NCBI GenBank assembly: GCA_024760905.1
Contig: CM045750.1
Span: 16,751,919-16,815,918 of the forward strand
From: Plotosus lineatus
Taxonomy: Eukaryota; Chordata; Actinopteri; Siluriformes; Plotosidae
Reading direction: 5' to 3'
Length of the DNA stretch: 64,000 nt
The notes below the pieces were generated by a model, which ran no database searches, was not told where the DNA came from, and saw only the letters and a list, made by a program, of their open reading frames with translations. The position numbers and the translations under genes are program-made. This document shows positions 23,934 through 34,992 of this stretch, piece by piece. Each line of letters starts with the position of its first letter. Positions within the stretch are counted from its first letter, which is position 1.

Positions 23934-24130
23934 CAATTTGGAACAGCAAACTAAACCCCTTCTGTGCATGTTTTTGGACTTTGGGAGGAAACTGAAGTTA
24001 GCAGGAGGAAATCTACACAAGCACAAGAAGAGGCAAACCCCACACAGAAATGCTCAGGCCTAGGAATCAAACCCAGGACCTTCTTGCTGTGAGGCAGACG
24101 TGCTAGATGACCACTACACCATTGTGCTAC
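23762..24130 (-). mobile_element. SINE-B copy with internal (CA)n
   Basis: Tail ttctgaactgcttaatcctt, body tggacagctcaccagcccat, a (CA)n run at 23890-23932, then ttttggactttgggaggaaac and head ctacaccattgtgcta. Confidence 0.9.
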
Positions 24131-25591
24131 ACCTATATGTTAGTTTATTGCAAGTACTATACCTACCACGGCATTGATAGGTTTGGGGTGGGCTGGAGTG
24201 AGTTGGTGTGCTAAATGAGCTTTGTTTGCTGTATAAAGTGGACTCCCTCCCACTGCGCCTCACATTCCCTCAGCAGCTATTTTGTTAAGGATAATAAGTG
24301 TGTTTAGATGAGCTTCACATGCATGAGGTTCAGGAACACACAAAAATGCTTTGAGCAAGATAAAAGTGTGACTTGTGATAAGTGCACCTTGAGGAAATAT
24401 GCACATTGCTTCTCCCAGGTGAGAACCGTACCCTTGACATGGTGCCAATACATTATAAATCATTTATACTGTCGGTTGTGGATGCAATATCAAGCCCAAG
24501 AACTTTCCTTCTGTTTTTCATTCCAAGTCCATGGAGCAATGACTGAGGGCTGAAGGGCTGAAGCTTTAAGAACTGAAAATTGATCAGTACTGTGTGGAGC
24601 GTAGGTTCACACCGCAATGGGACTCCCTGCACTCCAACACTTATTAGCATTTACAGTGCATGCTGCCCCTATAGCATTTGCAAATGTGATATTTCTCGAA
24701 GGGCCCAGGGAGCTTTGGCTGCAAATGTTATTTCACACATCTTCATCCATAAGATTCCCAGATTGTGAGAGTTGTGGAACTGGGACCTTTATTCATCTGA
24801 CCCGAAAAAGATATAAGCAAAAGTTCCTGGGTTTTTTTTGTTTGTTTGTTTGTTTGTTTTTTTTAGGTGTGTGTGGATTGTATGAAATATATAATTTTTA
24901 CTTTTGTAATAATATTCTTCAAAATTAAAAAGTATTCTTGGTATAAAATAATTTATGAGCGTCTTAAATGGTTAGCTAACTGGTTAGCGAGAGCCCTGCT
25001 CCTCTCAGTAGTCCAGGTTTTGTGGAAAAAAACTGCCTTGAAAAAAATACATCATATTATTATCAAATACTCTAGATGGTCCCATGCACTGGTGAATATC
25101 CGATGTGCTTATTCTGTTATCAGTTCAGTTTAGATGAATGTGAGGGGTTCTTGGTGAAACAAACTCTGCTCATGGGCTTAGTATTCACTTGTCCTACTTC
25201 TTGTTTTGGTTCTGTTTTTCTTACAATAACAGTACAAGATTGTGTAATCGGAGGAACGAACTTAGGCATGTATGATAACTTGGCAGTGCAAACATCAATT
25301 TGCGGGAAGTGGAAAAATCTGAGATGAAGTGTTATGTAACAGAAGAAAGGATATTATTTCATGAGAAGTAAAATATATGGTGACGTTTACTAAAATGAGA
25401 ATCATAGAAACTCGTGTACAGGAGTAAGCAAATGGTTTGCGAAAGACATTGTGGCCTGAGATCTGAATAGCTTCCTTGTAATCTTATATTTTGTTGGTTT
25501 TCTAGACTAAAGAAACCGATTTATTACTGGTTACTGGTGTGTTGAGATGCTTCTGGCATTACTGGCGCTTGCATGTATCCGCTCTCTCTTT
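24131..25591. other. unassigned DNA
   Basis: About 1.4 kb with no recognised repeat. A (GTTT)n run lies at 24836-24862. Several 60-100 residue frames overlap in different frames and lack domains. Confidence 0.4.
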
Positions 25592-25853
25592 TAGCGAGGG
25601 CAGAATTCCTCTTGGACAGCTCACCGGCCATCACAGGGCAGAAACACACTGACGGCTATGCAGCCTACTCTTGACGAAAGTTAGCAATGGTTCTTTTATG
25701 TGAACCTCTCACCGTAGACCGTGAGAGACATGGCCGGCCTTTGATAACCCAGTTAGCTGCACTGGGTGGACAGTGACAACCCGTGGAGAGTGGGGCTTGA
25801 ACCTCCAACCTTAGGATCAGTGATCCAGCACCTTGGCCCCCCACTGCCACAAA
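25592..25853 (-). mobile_element. SINE-A copy, tail truncated
   Basis: tagcgagggcagaattcctc, caatggttcttttatgtgaac, ataacccagttagctgcactg, head side gatcagtgatccagcacctt. The visible tail stub is of the SINE-B type. Confidence 0.85.
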
Positions 25854-25949
25854 CCGGTTTACTAGTGGAAGTAGCAGGTGGCCCTAAGTAGCAGTACTAC
25901 TGCTTTGCATAGACAGTGTAAAACAAGCTGTCCTCGAGACATTAGCATG

Positions 25950-25952
<3 letters not shown>

Positions 25953-26008
<56 letters not shown>
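25953..26008. repeat. (TG)n microsatellite
   Basis: About 28 TG units immediately before a SINE-B body. Confidence 0.96.
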
Positions 26009-26010
<2 letters not shown>

Positions 26011-26267
26011 ATGTTCTCCTTGTGCTCACTTGGGTTCAGTTCAAGTTCCCTGGTTTTCTTCCATAGTCTAAAGACATGCATATTAAACTAGCTATCAGTT
26101 CCAAATTGCATCAAGGTATGAGAGTAAATGGTTGTGTGTTGGCTCTGCGATGGATTGGTGAGTTGTCCAGGGTGTTTCTCACTTTCTCAACATTGTCTGA
26201 GATAGGCCCCAGCCTAGCCTCCCTGAGACACTAATAGGATTGAGCGGTGCGGCAAATAAGTAAGTAG
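26009..26267 (+). mobile_element. SINE-B copy, head replaced by (TG)n
   Basis: catgttctccttgtgctcac, ccatagtctaaagacatgcat and ggattgagcggtgcggcaaat. The tRNA-like head is absent. Confidence 0.85.
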
Positions 26268-26833
26268 CTTGCAAATGTTTATAGCCTGATGGGCTTTTTC
26301 ATACACCATGAGTGATATGACATGATGAGAGTGGATAAAATAAAACATTCAAATTGTTGAAAATTTAAAAAATATGTATGTTTTTACCATAAAATACTTC
26401 AGTTCGTTGGTTAGCTGAAGATCACGTTTGGTTTAAAGATATGTTCCTTGTATCAAGTTCTTTAATTCCGTATCATGTTGCTTAGTGTGGACTTGGTGTA
26501 GACTAAAGGAAATTGTTTTTTTAGCTGAAGTAGCTAACGGAAGTCACCAGGGTTGCCAGATCACGACGAGCCTTTTTTCTGGTTGTGTATATGGATACAT
26601 TCTTTCAGCAGAGACATAACTTAATATAAATACATTATTCATAATGAATAGATAAAAAGAATAATATTTTTTTTTTTTTGTAAAATGCGTTCAGAGGCCT
26701 CCGAGTCGTATCTGGAACCTTACTGGGAATAGGATTCCTAGAACACAAGGGGAAAATATATATATAATTCTGCATTGGGCCACACCCATGGTGTTAAGTC
26801 GTGTACTGATACATGTGCAGATATTTGAAATGC
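26268..26833. other. unassigned DNA
   Basis: AT-rich and not recognised; T-run near 26665. Confidence 0.4.
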
Positions 26834-26845
26834 TAAACAGATACA

Positions 26846-27121
26846 CGGGTGGCATGGCGGTGTGCTAGTTAGCGTATCCGCCTCACAGACCTTGATTCGA
26901 TTCCCAAGTTCATTGGTTTCCTCTTGCAGTCCAAAGACGTACATATTATGCTAATTGTCTGTTTTGAATTAGCCTACGTACGAGTATGAGTGTGAATGGC
27001 TGTGTGTGTTGGCCCTGTCTTGGTCTGGCAAGCTGTCCTGGGCCCTCGCCCAGTGTTGGCTGACATAGGCACCGGATTCCCAATGACCCTAGTAGATTGA
27101 GCGGTTCGGCAAATGAGTGAG
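26846..27121 (+). mobile_element. SINE-B copy with 11-bp target duplication
   Basis: Head ggcatggcggtgtgctagtta with cttgattcgattccc, tail gagcggttcggcaaatgagt. Perfect flanking repeats taaacagatac at 26834-26844 and 27122-27132 mark the insertion. It lies about 400 bp upstream of the nlgn3 start codon. Confidence 0.9.
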
Positions 27122-27132
27122 TAAACAGATAC

Positions 27133-27525
27133 AAATACAAATGATGCTATTTCAGTACATTGCTGATCAGGTATGCTATCTCTGGCAGCATTAGCCCACA
27201 GCGCTGGTTTATAGGGGCGTCACAAATCACATGCCGAGTCCATAAAAGTGAGGCAATGTAGTAAAGGAAGGAAGAAATACAAATGGGAGTACTTATGTCT
27301 CGAGCAATTATCATTAATTCTTTTCCTCTTTCCCCCACATGCAGGACAGAAGATCTGACAGACGGATTAAACGGCGAATAAACACTGAGTTCGGAACGGG
27401 AATACTTTTTTAAAGCCACGTAGCCCATCCTTTTGTGGCCGATGACAAGAATACGCGTTGAGGGCCTGAAGGACGGAGGCACGTGCTGAGGAAAAGTGTT
27501 TGTCAGCATCATTGTGTTTTCACAG
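27133..27525 (+). promoter_or_regulatory. nlgn3: nlgn3 5' flank, probably intron end or 5' UTR
   Basis: The sequence just before the start codon ends tgtgttttcacag at 27513-27525, which reads as a splice acceptor three bases before the ATG. It may therefore be the end of an intron with the 5' UTR exon(s) farther upstream; alternatively it is contiguous 5' UTR. No TATA or CpG-rich promoter was seen. Confidence 0.45.
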
Positions 27526-27528
27526 ACC

Positions 27529-27982
27529 ATGTGGCCAACAGCTCAGAGGAACCGGCATTCAGTGGTGCCGCCTGGTTGCCATGCCACCTGGCTGTGGATA
27601 TGGCTGTTTTGCTCAGTTTTGGCACTGGCACGGGCGCAGAGCTACTATCCCACAGTGAACACTCATTACGGGAAGCTACGCGGTATGCGAGTTCCACTTC
27701 CCAGTGAGATCCTGGGCCCCGTGGACCAGTACTTGGGCGTGCCTTACGCTGCACCACCTGTGGCCGAGAAGCGGTTCCTGCCCCCTGAGCCGCCCTCGTC
27801 ATGGTCAGGCATAAAGAATGCCACCCATTTTGCACCCGTATGCCCACAAAACATCCACAACGCCGTGCCTGAGATCATGATGCCCATCTGGTTCACTTTT
27901 AACTTGGATATAGTCGCCACGTATATACAGGAACAAAATGAGGATTGTTTGTACCTCAACATATATGTGCCAACGGAAGATG
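27529..27982 (+). CDS. nlgn3: neuroligin-3, first coding exon
   Basis: Encodes residues 1-151 plus one base of a postsynaptic adhesion protein that binds neurexins. Start chosen at ATG 27529 (context accATGtgg); an upstream in-frame GTG at 27496 precedes a likely acceptor and is not used. Residues 20-36 are a hydrophobic signal peptide with likely cleavage after ALARA. The mature chain starts [16 protein letters not shown], then [19 protein letters not shown], which is typical of neuroligin-3. NAT at 97-99 is an N-glycosylation sequon. Cys105 and Cys140 fit the first disulfide of the cholinesterase fold. [11 protein letters not shown] (138-148) is the carboxylesterase type-B signature. The donor is g|gtgagt at 27983, phase 1, right after VPTED, which is exactly the position of splice site A. 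Compared with family memory this matches NLGN3 far better than NLGN1, 2 or 4. The a/b paralogue is undecided. Confidence 0.96.
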
Positions 27983-28695
27983 GTGAGTGTGTCGGGTATA
28001 CAGGAAAATATTATTATTGTTATTTTTTAACTTCTTTCCTTCTTTGTCACCCTCTGTATTGTGTTTGAAGCATGACTCGTCTGGTGCATGCTGTGTCTGT
28101 CCACCGTGTTACTACATCTTGACTTGACCTCCCATGATGCCATTTCATCAGCTCTTCCCTTCCATGCCACTGTTAATGGGTTCCTCTTTTGTGTCTTTTG
28201 CGATAAAGTCAAAGAATGTAATCAATCATAAAAAAAAAAAAAAAAAAAAGAAATAAAGTTTAGATTATAATCGGATTTAAAGATTGGACCTAATGATCTG
28301 GTGCACCTCCCTCTCCTCACTGTCTTTACTGTTCTGGGGGGATTAGAGATTAGAGATCAGCCTTCTTGATGTACATTGATCCTTTGTAGGGTTGGTAAAC
28401 GATACAGGAACACAAGAGGCTTGTAGCATCAGTCCTAGCCATGTAAGACCCGTTACTATCCTTATATGGATACCACAATCAAGCACAGGATCATAAACTG
28501 AGTAACTGTCAATCACAAAAACGTAACTGAAATTCCAACATGAATATTCAGGTAATTCTATTTTGAGCTATAAAATAAGGAAATGGTTAAAGTTGAAGCC
28601 TCATTGTCGCTGGAAACCCTGATTAGCGTATTTGAATGAACGCCATTCTGAGGGAATTGTCTTCCAAATTTCAAAATTCCGCCAACAAATGTCTC

Positions 28696-28726
<31 letters not shown>

Positions 28727-29598
28727 GTTCAATGTCACATGTCACATTCGAGAAACAAAGAATACACCTGTAGAAATATTAGCAAAATAAAAATAATTAT
28801 ATCATTCATGCAGCCATTCATTTATTTCCCGAACAGCTTTGTCCTACTAGGAATAGAGAGAGGCTGAAGCCTACCTTCGCCAACACTGGGCGCAGGCGTG
28901 GTACAACCTGAACAGCTCACAAAATCGTCAACATTCATACAACCATTTACATGCACACATCTCACGCCTAGGGCAGTTTTGGAGTGAGCCTAACGTGGGA
29001 GGAAACCGGGGTATCCGGAGGAAACCCATGCAAGCACGGGGAGAAACGAGCATCAAGCATACTCCACATAGAAACACGTTCGAACCTGGGACATCTTGTT
29101 AGCCACTGTGCCACAAAGGTTTTGATGTAACTTTTCATAATTCGGAATATTATCGTTTTCCCCACAAAGCGATTTCGGGGGCGGTTCGCAGACACTTCTT
29201 GTTCACGCTAGTAATGACGGTTCATTATGGCTTTATTATGTATTTATGTTGAGTGATACCTACAGTACCTCTGACCAGCCTATAGAAACTGGGTTGACCT
29301 TGACCTATTTTTCAAGGTCACAGAGGCCAATTTATCAAAAATAGAGGGTGCAGCTGACCATGCGGGGGATAGACCTGGTGTTCAGTAAGAAGAATGCATT
29401 TCTAGTTAATCCATATACAGTTGACTCTCTGGTGACAATGTGGTTTTAACCTCAAGCCATTCAGTGGCAAAATGGTACAGAAATGAACCCTTAAGTGTTG
29501 TACAGATTTAATGGTTGTAACAGGTCTTATATAGAAGTGCATGTCAAACAAGGCTTCCTGTGTTCCCCCCTGTAGTAGTCTGTTCCACCACTTTTAGA

Positions 29599-29630
<32 letters not shown>

Positions 29631-29809
29631 TATATACCCAAAACAAAAACAACCCCAATAAACTTTCAATGCCTTTTTTTGTTGCTCTTGTGGCTGATCT
29701 TGACGGGAGGAAGGGAGATGGTGGTCTGAAAAAAAAAAATGATGCATGTGTCCTCCGGCTTTTCTTCCAGAGACTTTTGTTATTTTGTAGTCTTTTATTC
29801 ATTTCACAG
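27983..29809 (+). other. nlgn3: nlgn3 intron between exon 1 and first splice-site-A exon
   Basis: 1827 bp, starting gtgagt and ending ttcatttcacag. It contains an A-run (28230-28249), a (TTA)n run (28698-28727), one SINE-B and a short TA run (29597-29618). No other exon was recognised. Confidence 0.9.
28808..29116 (-). mobile_element. SINE-B copy in nlgn3 intron
   Basis: Tail ttatttcccgaacagctttg, body ggctgaagcctaccttcgcc, central gaggaaacccatgcaagcac, head gttagccactgtgccac. Confidence 0.88.
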
Positions 29810-29869
29810 TCAAAAGAATATCCAAGGAATGTGCCCGAAAACCCAACAAGAAAATATGTAGAAAAGGAG
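29810..29869 (+). CDS. nlgn3: neuroligin-3 alternative exon at splice site A (basic insert)
   Basis: 60 nt between atttcacag and gtatgt. With the last base of exon 1 it reads VKRISKECARKP, then NKKICRKG: 20 residues, nine of them Lys or Arg and two Cys. Both ends are phase 1, so the exon can be skipped without a frameshift. It matches the basic 20-residue splice-site-A insert known in neuroligins. The insert sits on the surface of the cholinesterase-like domain near VPTED, where basic charge could aid binding of anionic partners such as heparan sulfate (known for neuroligin-1 forms; inference here). The frame shown by simple ORF scanning here is a different one and is not coding. Confidence 0.92.
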
Positions 29870-30392
29870 GTATGTAAGCAAGCCATCATGGGGGAAGCCA
29901 AAAAGAGAAGAGAGCGACTGGTACGTCCTCTCTAATGTCAGCGCCATAACTCCATCATCCTCGGAGTCAGAGCACTAATTGGAATGGGCAACATGGAAAT
30001 TGGAGTGCAGATGAATTATGTCTGTATGTTTTATGATGTTATATATGAAGAAGCAGCAGAGTGGTTCAGAACATGTGACTTGCAGTGAGTGTATATTTGT
30101 CAGAGTACATAATTGCTAGGTGGTGTTCACCTATTTCTGCAGATTTACACAAGCTTGCAATAATATTCAGTTGAATGTTGATGCTCCAAGGTCATCAATG
30201 GTAATTATATGTTTCTCAGAATCTTAAATGATAACATATGGGATACTGAAGCATTGTAATGTGCATTAAAGTGAGTCAGTGTACTAACCAGCCATAATAC
30301 TCATCATAGTCTGTGTTAATTAATGGGTCCATGTGTCAAATTACTAAATGATGTTATATCCACATGACACACACTGAACAAGAATTTATTTA
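29870..30392. other. unassigned intronic DNA
   Basis: The first 520 bp after the splice-site-A exon have no recognised repeat. Intronic splicing regulators would be expected near the exon but none can be named. Confidence 0.4.
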
Positions 30393-30712
30393 GAGGTGGA
30401 CGTTTTACCTGTCTGGTCAAAAAAAAAAATGGCACATACTTGTTTTACTCATGCTTGCATGGGTTTCCTCTGTGTACTCTGGTTTCTTCCTGCTATTGAA
30501 AGACAAGCACATTACAACAATTGGTTGTTCAAATTGCCCCTGTGTGGAAGAGTGGATGTGAGTGTAAATGGCTTTGTGAGTGTTGCTCTGCAATGGTCTT
30601 CCAAGTTGTTCAGGGTGTACCTAATCTTCACCCTGTGTTGGCTTGGAGAGGCTCCAGCCTCCCCATGGCCCTAATACCCTAAAGTAATTAAATGGTTTGG
30701 AAAATGAATGAA
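30393..30712 (+). mobile_element. SINE-B copy, diverged
   Basis: catgcttgcatgggtttcct, tactctggtttcttcctgct, tggcttggagaggctccagc and aaatggtttggaaaatgaat. The head is heavily changed. Confidence 0.8.
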
Positions 30713-30715
30713 GTA

Positions 30716-31116
30716 TGACGTCGCATTTGTTAATATTTTGTTGGACCACACTTAGCCTTGATTACAGCAGGTATTTTCCATGGTACTCTTTTGAATAATT
30801 TTAAGCAACATCAGAACATTTATTTGCATCACCAACATTTTGAATTGTTGAGGGAAAAACTGAACCACTCGATACAGTTTTCTCCAGCACATCCCAAAGA
30901 CTTTAAGTAGGGTTAAGCTCAGGACTCCGGGGTGCCAATACATATGTGAAAAATGATTCCTCGTGCTCCCGGAACCACTTGTTTCATTAGATGAGTCAAC
31001 ATTTTATATCTGTGCCATCAGGGAAGACAAAGTGCATTGATGGGGTAACCTGCTCATTCAGTACATTTAAGATCGACTTCATTAATGTTGCTGAGCCTCA
31101 ACCGGACCAACTGGAG
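30716..31116 (-). mobile_element. Tc1-like transposon relic, left part
   Basis: Antisense remnants typical of fish Tc1-like transposases: ttgattacagcaggtatttt, ttctccagcacatcccaaag, gggttaagctcaggactcc, gtgccatcagggaagacaaag. No intact frame. It continues after the hAT insert as caacagtgctgtggagattatg. Confidence 0.75.
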
Positions 31117-31420
31117 CAGGAGTGACAAAATCATTTTCACTGACGGCCGCATAACTAAATTTAAAGGTGATCGAGAGCCGAATAATCACTGAACCAAAAA
31201 AGGGCTAATCAGTGACAAGCTAGCATACGATTTTTCTTGAGTCATGAATGATATGATATTGACATAGACTGCCGCCACCTAGTGGAAGGATGATGAATTA
31301 GGTTTTATAGTAATGGTTGATGCAAAGAATGCCTGACATATACTTTGAAAGCTCGTATGGGCCACAGGAAATGAGAAGATGGGCTGGATTTTGCCCGTGG
31401 GCCTGAGTTTGACACCTTTG
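31117..31420. mobile_element. hAT-like relic nested in Tc1 relic
   Basis: Left end caggagtgacaaaatcattt and right end gagtttgacacctttg form diverged inverted termini of the gtgtcaaactca type. Flanks aactggag and aactcaag match at 6 of 8, fitting an 8-bp hAT duplication. Confidence 0.65.
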
Positions 31421-31486
31421 AACTCAAGCAACAGTGCTGTGGAGATTATGCACTTGAATCAAGGTTAAAGGCGTTCCAATGAATTA
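31421..31486 (-). mobile_element. Tc1-like transposon relic, right part
   Basis: aactcaagcaacagtgctgtg continues the Tc1-like sequence broken at 31116. It then fades before the T1 element. Confidence 0.55.
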
Positions 31487-31893
31487 CAGAAATCCCTCGC
31501 TACTTCCTGCGGCTTTAGTACATCGCTGGTTTTTCAAAAGTATTCATCGAAAAATAGGGAAAAAGTTATGGAAAATGCAGCTAATCAAGGCCAATTATGA
31601 AAAAAAAACCCCAACAACCCAAAACCCCCCAACAAAACTAGTTACATTATGTGAGGTGCGCATCTGAGTGCACGCGTGCGTCTGTATGTGTGTATTTATA
31701 TTTTATTTACATTTTATGAATTATTTTTGAATGTTTATTTGTTATTAAAAGCATTAATAGCATTTGAATATGTATTTATTGATATTATATACATGTAGTC
31801 TACGTCTGTCAGGGGGTCGATCCTACTTCGTGGAAATTCAGCGTTTGCGGAGAATCTCGGTCCCCATTAACCGCGAAAAGTGAGGGATCGCTG
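31487..31893 (+). mobile_element. T1 element, copy 7
   Basis: cagaaatccctcgctacttc to gaaaagtgagggatcgctg, with TA at 31485-31486 and 31894-31895. Confidence 0.9.
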
Positions 31894-32465
31894 TATATGA
31901 TTTTTTTTTTGTTGGGAGGTGTGCGGTGTACTGTAGATGATATACATATTATGTCATTTGATGCTCCATCAACCATATGTATACTTTGTTTTAATGTAAG
32001 CTTTAGAGAATGTTTACAATAGTGCATACATTACATAACGCAGTAATGATTCTGTGCAGTGATGCCCCTGAACTGATACATTTTAAAATGAAAAGGGTTC
32101 ATTTTCACATGCAGAATTTTTTGTTGTTTGTTTGTTTGTTTTAAATGTCCATTTATTTGGTGAAGAAACAAAACAAAACAAAAAAATCGGTGGAAGAAAT
32201 AAAGAAATAGTGTTACTTCATATGCAGTTTATTCACAGCAGCTTTGGAAAAATTCTCACAGGCATAAACAAGTTTGATGTATAATACAGGGTAAAGGTGT
32301 CGAAATGCACTGAAAAACTGAACACAAAAGAAATGCTTGAACGAAAAACTTTTCACACGCTCTTTTCAAATCCTTTTATATCCGCGATGAAAACATGCAT
32401 TGTATATTAAATAAAAAAAGCCAGGATCAACCTTGGTTATGTTCAGTCATCATTTCTCTTACTCA
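31894..32465. other. unassigned intronic DNA
   Basis: Contains (GTTT)n near 32118-32141 and A-rich runs. Nothing else was recognised. Confidence 0.4.
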
Positions 32466-32780
32466 CCCACGCAATTGCTGAACCACTTTATCCGACAGGG
32501 GTTGCAGGGAGGCAGGAGCCTATCACGACCGACACTGGGCAAAGGCAGGGTACATTTTGTACAGCTCGCCAGACCATCTCACATACCCACCCACCCACCC
32601 ACCTACCTAGAGGCAACTGGGAACAGCCGGCTAGTTTAATGTGCATGCCTTTGGACTGTTGGAAGAAACCGGAGTGTCCGGAGGAAACCCATGCAAGCAC
32701 TTGGAGAACTTGCAAACACCACACATGCGCAGCCATGCACACCCTGGGACTTGAACTCAAGACTTTCCTACTGTGAAATT
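32466..32780 (-). mobile_element. SINE-B copy
   Basis: Tail gctgaaccactttatccgac, an expanded (CCCA)n at 32587-32606 where others read acacacacaacc, central ttggactgttggaagaaacc, box-B side gggacttgaactcaagac. Confidence 0.88.
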
Positions 32781-33491
32781 GTTAGTTCTTGGGTAATTGT
32801 GTGGATGTGTTCATTTAAATTGAGTACAGACACATATGAGGATATATATATGAATGAGTTCATTGAAGATGAAAAAATGAGAAAATGATCTCATTTATCA
32901 TGAAAAGATACAGAAGAGGCATAATTACTGTAACACTACTTTGACAAAAGTCATCCTGGCTTTCATTACCTTTGCTTTTCATCGTAGTGTGAGCCGTAAA
33001 AATGACTGACGGAATCAGTTCAACGACATGCAATCACTCCAATTATAAATATATTACGAACCCACTGAGATTTCAGCTCTGACTTAATGTCAGCGTGAGT
33101 AAGTCTTCACCTCGTGCGGCTATCTTTTCCGTTTCAGACACACAAGGCAGGTCGCGCCCTTTTTTGGAGCACTTTGGAAATGAAGATAAGTACCATATTG
33201 AGTATTTAATCTGCTTGAATCCAACTGTACTGCAATTCCCCCCTCCCTGTTTTTTTCTACGATGCGGTTCCAGTCAGGTGCAAAGCAAAATTACAGGGCT
33301 GATCTCAGTCCTGTTCCACATACAGTTGCAGGCAGAAAATGATTTGACCTTGAATCAATCTAACAGCAGGAAGTCAACCAAACAGGCTGTATATTTTGAT
33401 TTGCTGGCTGCAAAAGCGAGCTGTTAACTAAGACGTGCACTGCAGGACATTGAGAGATGGAACACTGTCTATGTGCAATGTGTTCGAGGTA
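32781..33491. other. unassigned intronic DNA
   Basis: About 700 bp without recognised repeats. The 110-residue frame at 33095-33427 overlaps tttccgtttcag, which looks like an acceptor, but the translation matches no family I know. Confidence 0.35.
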
Positions 33492-33928
33492 CAGTGATCC
33501 CTCGCTACTGCGTACTTCAGTTTCTGCGGCTGCAGTGCATCGTGGGTTTTTCAAAAATATTCATCGAAAAATAAAAAATTAAGGGAAATTTCAGGAAAAT
33601 GCCTCAAAACAAGGCCAATATGCAACAACAACAAAAAAAAAAAACCCCAATCCAAAACCCCTCAATAAAACTACTTCATTTTTATGTGAGTTGCATATCT
33701 GTGTATGTGTGCACGTCTGTATGAGTGTGTATTTATATTTTATTTACATCTTGTGCATTATTTTTGAATGTTTGATTGTTATTATAAGCATTTATAGTGT
33801 TGAATATGTATTTTAATTGATATTATATACACATATACGTCAGTCAGGGGGGTCGATCCTACTTCGTGAAAATCGGCAGTCGGGGGGGTCCTTGGTTCCC
33901 ATTACCCGCGGAAAGTGAGGGATCCCTG
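33492..33928 (+). mobile_element. T1 element, copy 8
   Basis: cagtgatccctcgctactgc to ggaaagtgagggatccctg. TA on the left is intact; the right flank has changed to TT. Confidence 0.9.
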
Positions 33929-34111
33929 TTTTAAGAGGTGCAAAAAAAAACATCTGTTTTAAACTCACTAATGAATCATTAAAAGACTTTTATTTTGACA
34001 TTAGCATGTGATCATGTTTTCACTGCTCAGTGCTGCAGTCTATCCATAGGCAGACTAATTATGGAATTAGAAGAATTAAGAAGGACCATACATAGTGATA
34101 TTTGTAGTTCT

Positions 34112-34619
34112 CACTCACTTACCAAAACCTTTAAGTTATATTAGGATGTAAACAACACTGGGTGAATGTAGGGTACACCCTGGGTAGCTTGCAAGACCAT
34201 TGCAGGGCCAACAGAAGCCAACCATTCAGACTCACAATCACACCTCGGGACAATTTAGAACAGCCCATTAGTCGAATGTGCATGTCATTGAACTGTCAGA
34301 AGAAGAAACCCATGCAAGCACGAGGAGAACATGCAAACTGAGCGAAGGTGGGGTGCACCCAAAACAGCTCACCAGTCCATCTCGCACACACACAAAACCA
34401 TTCTCACTTATACCTACATTGAAGAACACTGGAACAGCCAGTGAGTCTAATATGTGTGCCTTTGAACGGTTGGAGGAAACTGGAGTACCTGGAAGAAACC
34501 CATGTACATAATTCCAAGGAGACCATCCAGAAACACCCTTGCCAAAGCCAGGATTTGAACCCATGGCCTTGTTGCTCTGAGGCATATGTACTAACCACTA
34601 CACTACTGTGCCAGCCCAT
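34112..34619 (-). mobile_element. two SINE-B copies in tandem
   Basis: 34112-34338 (gtagggtacaccctgggtag to gagaacatgcaaact) runs straight into a second tail/body at 34339-34619 (gaaggtggggtgcacccaaa to cactacactactgtgccagc). Both are in the same orientation, and the first lacks its head. Confidence 0.85.
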
Positions 34620-34679
34620 TTTTGTTGTCTGTTACAGAATATGTTGTTAATAGTGACCCGAATAATTCTACTGGGGTCG

Positions 34680-34992
34680 TTGGGAGGCTGAAGACTCACA
34701 GCAAGAGGATTTTGGGTTCCGGTGGATTTTACATCTTCTCGGTGTGTGTTCCTGGGTTTCCTCTGGGTACTCCGGTTTCCTCCCACAGACCAAAGACGCA
34801 CACATTGGTTTAATCTCCTTTTATTAAAAAGTCCCCTCGGTGTAAATGTGAGTGTGAATGGTTAGTGTGCGATGGGCTGGCAAACTCTTCTGGGTGTACC
34901 CCGCCTCCACCTACTGTTGGCTGGGATGGGCTGCAGCCTCTTTGCGACCCTAGTAGGATTTAGTGAGGGGGAGAGAGGGAGAGAGCAGAAAA
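34680..34992 (+). mobile_element. SINE-B copy
   Basis: actcacagcaagaggatttt, tgggtttcctctgggtactc, cacagaccaaagacgcacac, tgggatgggctgcagcctct. It is inverted relative to the preceding pair. Confidence 0.88.

Noticed and set aside
27496..27528. Upstream extension of the nlgn3 frame
   Set aside because: It begins with GTG, not ATG, and includes a likely polypyrimidine tract and acceptor; the ATG at 27529 gives a proper signal peptide.
27509..27847. Minus-strand 112-residue frame
   Set aside because: Shadow of the nlgn3 first coding exon.
28023..28068. Continuation of the nlgn3 frame beyond 27982
   Set aside because: It reads into the intron past a strong gtgagt donor; neuroligin sequence stops exactly at VPTED.
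29669..29935. 88-residue + frame over the basic splice-site-A exon
   Set aside because: It is in a different reading frame; the real exon is 60 nt in the frame set by the exon 1 phase.
33095..33427. 110-residue + frame preceded by an acceptor-like tttccgtttcag
   Set aside because: The translation does not match neuroligin or any family I recognise, and no donor in frame stands out.
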